From assembly GCF_037975245.1 (NCBI RefSeq), contig NC_092562.1, positions 32,430,554-32,494,553 on the forward strand: 64,000 nt of DNA, written 5' to 3'. Each line of letters opens with the position of its first letter. Positions within the stretch are counted from its first letter, which is position 1. This document shows, one piece after another, positions 60,429 to 64,000 of the stretch. Source of the stretch: Apostichopus japonicus. Its lineage: Eukaryota; Echinodermata; Holothuroidea; Aspidochirotida; Stichopodidae. The notes under the pieces were generated by a model. That model made no database searches. It saw only the letters and a program-made list of their open reading frames with translations, and was not told where the DNA came from. The position numbers and the translations under genes were made by a program.

Positions 60429-60753
60429 ATAATTTTATACCATTTCCTTTGAAACTTAAATGCCACCTTATGGTAGTGCTTAGATTCCATTACAACAGAT
60501 AATATTTCCTCTCCTGTATTTGCCTTTTCCTTCCCTTTGACCTTGTTTATAGATATTGATACAGTTTTATATTTATATTTCTACATTGTAAAGGTCAGCA
60601 GAGTTGCTCAACATTTATGTTTTTCTACTGTCCTATATATGTCATATTCTATTCTCCACACTTTTATTATATTGTCTGTTTAACTTTTATATGAGAAACA
60701 AATTTGAACATGAACCGAACATGATAGTAACTTGGGTATGTGGTGAAACTCAC
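60429..60753. other. Intronic sequence downstream of exon W2
   Basis: AT-rich. The 87-codon and 68-codon plus-strand frames at 60604-60946 are shadows over exon W2. Confidence 0.7.
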
Positions 60754-60863
60754 AGAGAGAAGGTTCTCAGAAAGAGTATTGGAATATCAGAGTCAGAGCT
60801 CTCCAGTTCTATGCCGACCCTCTTCTTCTCAAGGAATTTTAGAAGCCCTCCTAGAGCTCGCAC
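60754..60863 (-). CDS. MSH5: MSH5 exon W2 (connector region)
   Basis: 36 codons plus 2 nt, phase 0 at its start. It encodes VRALGGLLKFLEKKRVGIEL followed by a less conserved stretch ending FLRTFS. Vertebrate MSH5 has VRALGGLLKFL at the same place. The acceptor is TTCTTCTTTCAG|GTGCGA and the donor is CT|GTGAGT. The split codon CT/T is completed in W3. The intron to W3 is 6.3 kb and holds a SINE, a LINE remnant, a motif-cluster region and a GC-rich composite element. Confidence 0.95.
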
Positions 60864-60949
60864 CTGAAAGAAGAAGAATGAGAAATACAACAGAAAATCT
60901 AGTGATTACTTGCCATCTTACATACAAGACGTTTAACATAAAATAGGCA

Positions 60950-61020
60950 CAATAGGTTTTTACAAGGTTTTCAGGCTTTGACCTTTGTTGATTTGATATG
61001 ACCTGATATGACCTTTGTGT
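60950..61020. repeat. Dispersed repeat fragment with TGACCT half-sites
   Basis: TTTTTACAAGGTTTTCAGGC followed by TGACCT at 60979, 60999 and 61009. The last two form a DR4 (spacer gata). Same family as 7310-7610 and 32800-33010. Confidence 0.65.
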
Positions 61021-61689
61021 AGAGAGAGGGACATAGGCAAGAAAGACACCAAGGCCTCAACTAGATGATTCGCATCTATATTGCAACCATGGAAACTACA
61101 ATACATAAATATACATTTAAATTCTCAATTGAATTTACAAAAATTTATCACCTAAAGAATAAAAAAATCGCAAGCAGTAAAATATATTCAAAGTATCACA
61201 TAAAGACTAGAAAATACTATATGCAAACCTCAAAGACATAACTCAAATAATTTATACAGTTACAGTTGTACATTTAATACTCTGTTAACCATAATAGTTA
61301 AAACGTACCTCTTTGGTAAATCTCTTAATCTTCACGCGTACTACACTAATAATACAAGTTAACTTTATTACAAATGTGCAGGCTGCCACACCCTGCCATA
61401 TACAGAACAAAAATAAATAGTTGAGGCAATGCTAATAGTTGGTCATGCCACTGAACCTACGCAAATCAAGAATGCGAATGAGCCTTTGATACTCAAATAT
61501 ACCACTCAATCGAATGATGATGCAACAGAAGGCTTGACCTTACCTACTGAATGTAGATGAGGCACTTTCTAATAGGGCAATAAGAAACTATGTATACACT
61601 CTCTTTACATGATCTTTGAACTCTACCACAGCAACAGAGCTCCTGTACTCCATACATTGGACCAAAGTGCCAAATATGATGTTTATTCA
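61021..61689. other. Intronic sequence, nothing recognised
   Basis: AT-rich. No array or coding signal. Confidence 0.6.
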
Positions 61690-61930
61690 AACTTTGCTTT
61701 TGCAGAAATTGTGTTGGCAAAGGTTTCAGAGTTTGACTTGTCGTGACCTCAAATAAATTAATCTCCACAAAAACAGGACTCTTGCAATCACTAAGATGGT
61801 TTCACATACCAAGTAAGAAGTTCATCCGAGACTTACTGTTTACAAGGTTTATAGAATAATTTCTGTTGACCTAAAATTTCCTTTTAGCATCACAGAGGGT
61901 TCTTCTCCTCACTAAGGTGCATCCACATAC
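61690..61930. repeat. Dispersed ~150-bp repeat, two partial copies
   Basis: GGCAAAGGTTTCAGAGTTTGAC, cut here at 61712-61733, and GTTTACAAGGTTTATAGA at about 61840, each followed by a CCACATACCA or ACATACCAAG word. Diverged members of the dispersed family. Confidence 0.6.
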
Positions 61931-61984
61931 CAGTGTGAGGTCAAACCACCATGCACTTTTTTTTTTTTTTAACATGCTTACAAG

Positions 61985-62638
61985 CCTGAGCATCCTGCAC
62001 ACATGTACCCACACACATGTACCCACACTGGCCAACATGACTGCATGGCAAGTAAATCAAACACCACACGCAGTACTACAGTACCAATATGTGGTTTATG
62101 GTAAATGAACATGTACTCACACACATGTACAAACACTGGCCAACTTGACTGCATGGCAAGTAAATCAAACACCACACGCAGTACTACCAATATGTGGTTT
62201 ATGGTAAATGAACATGTACTCACACACATGTACAAACACTGGCCAACTTGACTGCATGGCAAGTAAATCAAACACCACACGCAGTACTACCAATATGTGG
62301 TTTATGGTAAATGAACATGTACTCACACACATGTACAAACACAGGCCAACTTGACTGCATGGCAAGTAAATCAAACACCACACGCAGTACTACAGTACCA
62401 ATATGTGGTTTATGGTAAATGAACATGTACTCACACACATGTACAAACACTGGCCAACTTGACTGCATGGCAAGTAAATCAAACACCACACGCAGTACTA
62501 CCAATATTGGGTTTATGGTAAATGGTAAATGAACATGTACTCACACACATGTACAAACACTGGCCAACTTGACTGCATGGCAAGTAAATCAAACACCACA
62601 CGCAGTACTACCAATATGTGGTTTATGGTAATGAACCT
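61985..62638 (-). repeat. 103-bp minisatellite abutting the donor of exon W1
   Basis: About six units with GGCCAACTTGACTGCATGGC, AAGTAAATCAAACACCACAC, GCAGTACTACCAATATGTGG and TTTATGGTAAATGAACATGT. The array runs to within about 7 nt of the W1 donor. On the gene strand the intron starts GTAAGTTAGGTTCATTACCA, already array sequence. Each unit also has a GTGAGT word on the gene strand. Confidence 0.92.
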
Positions 62639-62645
62639 AACTTAC

Positions 62646-62767
62646 CAAGCAGCAACAGTCAAATGGAATTGTTGAGGACAGGAATATAGTTCTATCTGCT
62701 TCAGTATAATGACTAGGAATTGTTGGCAGATGTATGGACATCACCCTGCGTTTGCAAACCTCCAGAG
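62646..62767 (-). CDS. MSH5: MSH5 exon W1 (connector region)
   Basis: MSH5 is the meiosis-specific MutS homologue that pairs with MSH4 (MutS-gamma) on meiotic chromosomes and stabilises recombination intermediates for crossover. This exon gives 2 nt plus 40 codons. The peptide contains LEVCKRRV and EADRTIFLSSTIPFD, which match the vertebrate MSH5 segment with LEISKQRL and ATEKILFLSSIIPFD (from memory). The acceptor is a pyrimidine-rich ...TTTCTACAG and the donor is TTG|GTAAGT. It ends in phase 0, which fits the next exon. A 103-bp tandem array starts about 7 nt after the donor. The preceding exon was not recognised and is probably beyond the right edge. Confidence 0.9.
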
Positions 62768-63180
62768 CTGTAGAAATTGATAAAGTTTTATTTGTATCAC
62801 AAGCCGTCCCTAGCATACTGTACTTTTTAGAATTCTATCCCATGGTCCTTCAAACTGTGCATACCAGTACATTCATTCAAAGGCTACATTTCATACCTGA
62901 CTTTAGAAAAAATTGAGATTGACATCAAATTTATAAACAGAAATTGGTTGGCAAAATGAGTTTTTTAAGACATAAGTCAGCTAAATATTATATAGAAAAA
63001 GAAAATCATGTTCAGCTGAATTGAAGTGATGACAAAATTCACTCTGCTGTTGCCAGATGCCACCAGACCACCAAATTTGAAAACTCATATCTACGACATA
63101 CAAAATGCTATGTGGATTGAGAAAATATCCAGCAAGTTCATTAAGCAAATTACCTTCAACCACCGAAATATCCTTTTCAC
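62768..63180. other. Sequence upstream of exon W1, nothing recognised
   Basis: No MSH5 exon could be recognised here. A 64-codon plus-strand frame (63026-63220) and its minus counterpart have no family resemblance. Confidence 0.6.
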
Positions 63181-63470
63181 AGATCCCATTACTAAAAGCA
63201 ATATTCCTGTGGCAGATTAACTAGGAGGGATAATTTGTGACAGATCTGTGGCAGTAATCCAATCACTAAGGGGAATATTTCGGTGGCAGATTAACTGAAC
63301 CTATCACAATGGTGGACATTCCAGAAGCAGATTAATTGAACCTATGACTTACAGGAATATTTTGGTGGTGGTTAACTGAGGCTATCACTAGGAGGGATAT
63401 TTGGGAGATAAACTTAACCTATCAGTAAGGAGCAATATTTTGATGACAGATATGTGACATTTTACACAAA
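63181..63470. repeat. Degenerate ~60-bp repeats
   Basis: Four to five diverged copies with GGAATATTTCGGTGGCAGAT, TAACTGAACCTATCACTA or related words. An old or nascent array. Confidence 0.75.
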
Positions 63471-63479
63471 CAGTTTACA

Positions 63480-64000
63480 TACTGAAGCTTGGAGAGACAG
63501 GGTTATCAGAGTATGGATGTAATGGGAGCTTAGAAAGACAGGCTTAACGAGTATAGTGGGTTCCATAGGGATGTAATGGTAGCCTGGAGAGACAGGGTTA
63601 TCAGAGTATGGTGGCTTCCATAGGGATGTAATAGAAGCTTGGAGAGACAGGGGTACCAGAGTATGGTGGCTTCCAAGGGATGTAATGGTAGCCTGGAGAG
63701 ACAGGGTTATCAGAGTAATATGGGTTCCAAGGGATGTAATGGTAGCTTGGAGAGACAGGGGTAGTAGAGTATGGTCGCTTCCAAGGGATGTAATGGTAGC
63801 CTAGAGAGACAGGGTTATCAGAGAATGGTGGCTTCCAAGGGATGTAATGGTAGCTTGGAGAGACAGGGTTATCAGAGTATGGTGGCTTCCAAGGGATGTA
63901 ATGGTAGCCTGGAGAGACAGGGTTATCAGAGTAATATGGGTTCCAAGGGGTGTAATGGAAGCTTGGAGAGACAGGGGTAGCAGAGTATGGTGGCTTCCAA
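63480..64000. repeat. 54-bp minisatellite, runs off the right edge
   Basis: The unit is ATGGTGGCTTCCAAGGGATG TAATGGTAGCTTGGAGAGAC AGGGTTATCAGAGT. 54 is 18 codons, which explains the open frame at 63771-63980. Confidence 0.93.

Noticed and set aside
60604-60946. Plus-strand frames of 87 and 68 codons
   Set aside because: Shadows over MSH5 exon W2.
62768-63480. Search for the MSH5 exon before W1
   Set aside because: A donor-like GAAG|GTAATT at about 63144 and an open 64-codon frame were examined, but neither phase nor protein matches MSH5.

Overview
The window is animal nuclear DNA. It is AT-rich and intron-dominated, about a third or more of it is tandem repeats, and it carries eukaryotic transposons (Penelope-like, Ty1/copia, LINE, tRNA-derived SINE, hAT, TA-target elements). 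No bacterial features, rRNA or tRNA genes were seen. The repeat mix and the level of protein similarity to vertebrate genes suggest a marine invertebrate, possibly an echinoderm, but the species cannot be fixed from the sequence alone.

The whole window lies inside one gene on the minus strand, which I identify as the meiotic MutS homologue MSH5. Fourteen small exons (42-139 nt), called W1 to W14 here in transcript order from the right edge to the left edge, encode about 377 codons. They align without a gap to the middle of MSH5, from the connector domain through the core/lever to the clamp. Every junction recognised is GT-AG, and the reading phase carries across all thirteen introns. The N-terminal exons lie beyond the right edge. 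The C-terminal exons, with the ATPase, lie beyond the left edge. Coding sequence is under 2 % of the window, and the introns are 0.8 to 11.9 kb.

Region by region: 1-6.3 kb has exons W14, W13 and W12 with 40-bp and 46-bp arrays. 6.3-15.9 kb has 57-bp and 32-bp arrays, a GC-rich composite DNA element, a copia RT remnant, exon W11, a Penelope-like element and W10. 16.2-19.8 kb has a 110-bp array fused to exon W9, and a degenerate 43-bp array derived from exon W8 and interrupted by a hAT MITE. 20-29 kb has 77-bp and 100-bp arrays, exons W7 and W6, and an 823-bp foldback element. 29.4-32.6 kb has a 21-bp array and W5. 33-44.6 kb has an 88-bp array split by mobile DNA, a 7.5-kb array of a 75-bp unit, and W4. 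44.8-54.5 kb has an 87-bp array split by a 1.2-kb element and a 6.6-kb element (itself carrying a nested 3.1-kb element), then W3. 55-64 kb has a SINE, a LINE RT remnant, a motif-cluster region, a GC-rich composite element, W2, a 103-bp array, W1 and a 54-bp array.

Three observations stand out. (1) Two neighbouring introns hold minisatellites whose units were copied from the 3' end of the upstream exon together with its 5' splice site, so the pre-mRNA carries a ladder of decoy donors. (2) Several elements or intronic regions each carry their own short motif repeated many times inside them (GGGGTAAAAAAAA, ACATACGTTAAC, GTCACGCGAGTCAC, TATCGTGA), which looks like a shared design of non-autonomous DNA elements. 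(3) A foldback element with arms of several hundred bases sits in an MSH5 intron and should form a long RNA hairpin. All long ORFs in the arrays follow from repeat units that are multiples of three, not from real genes.
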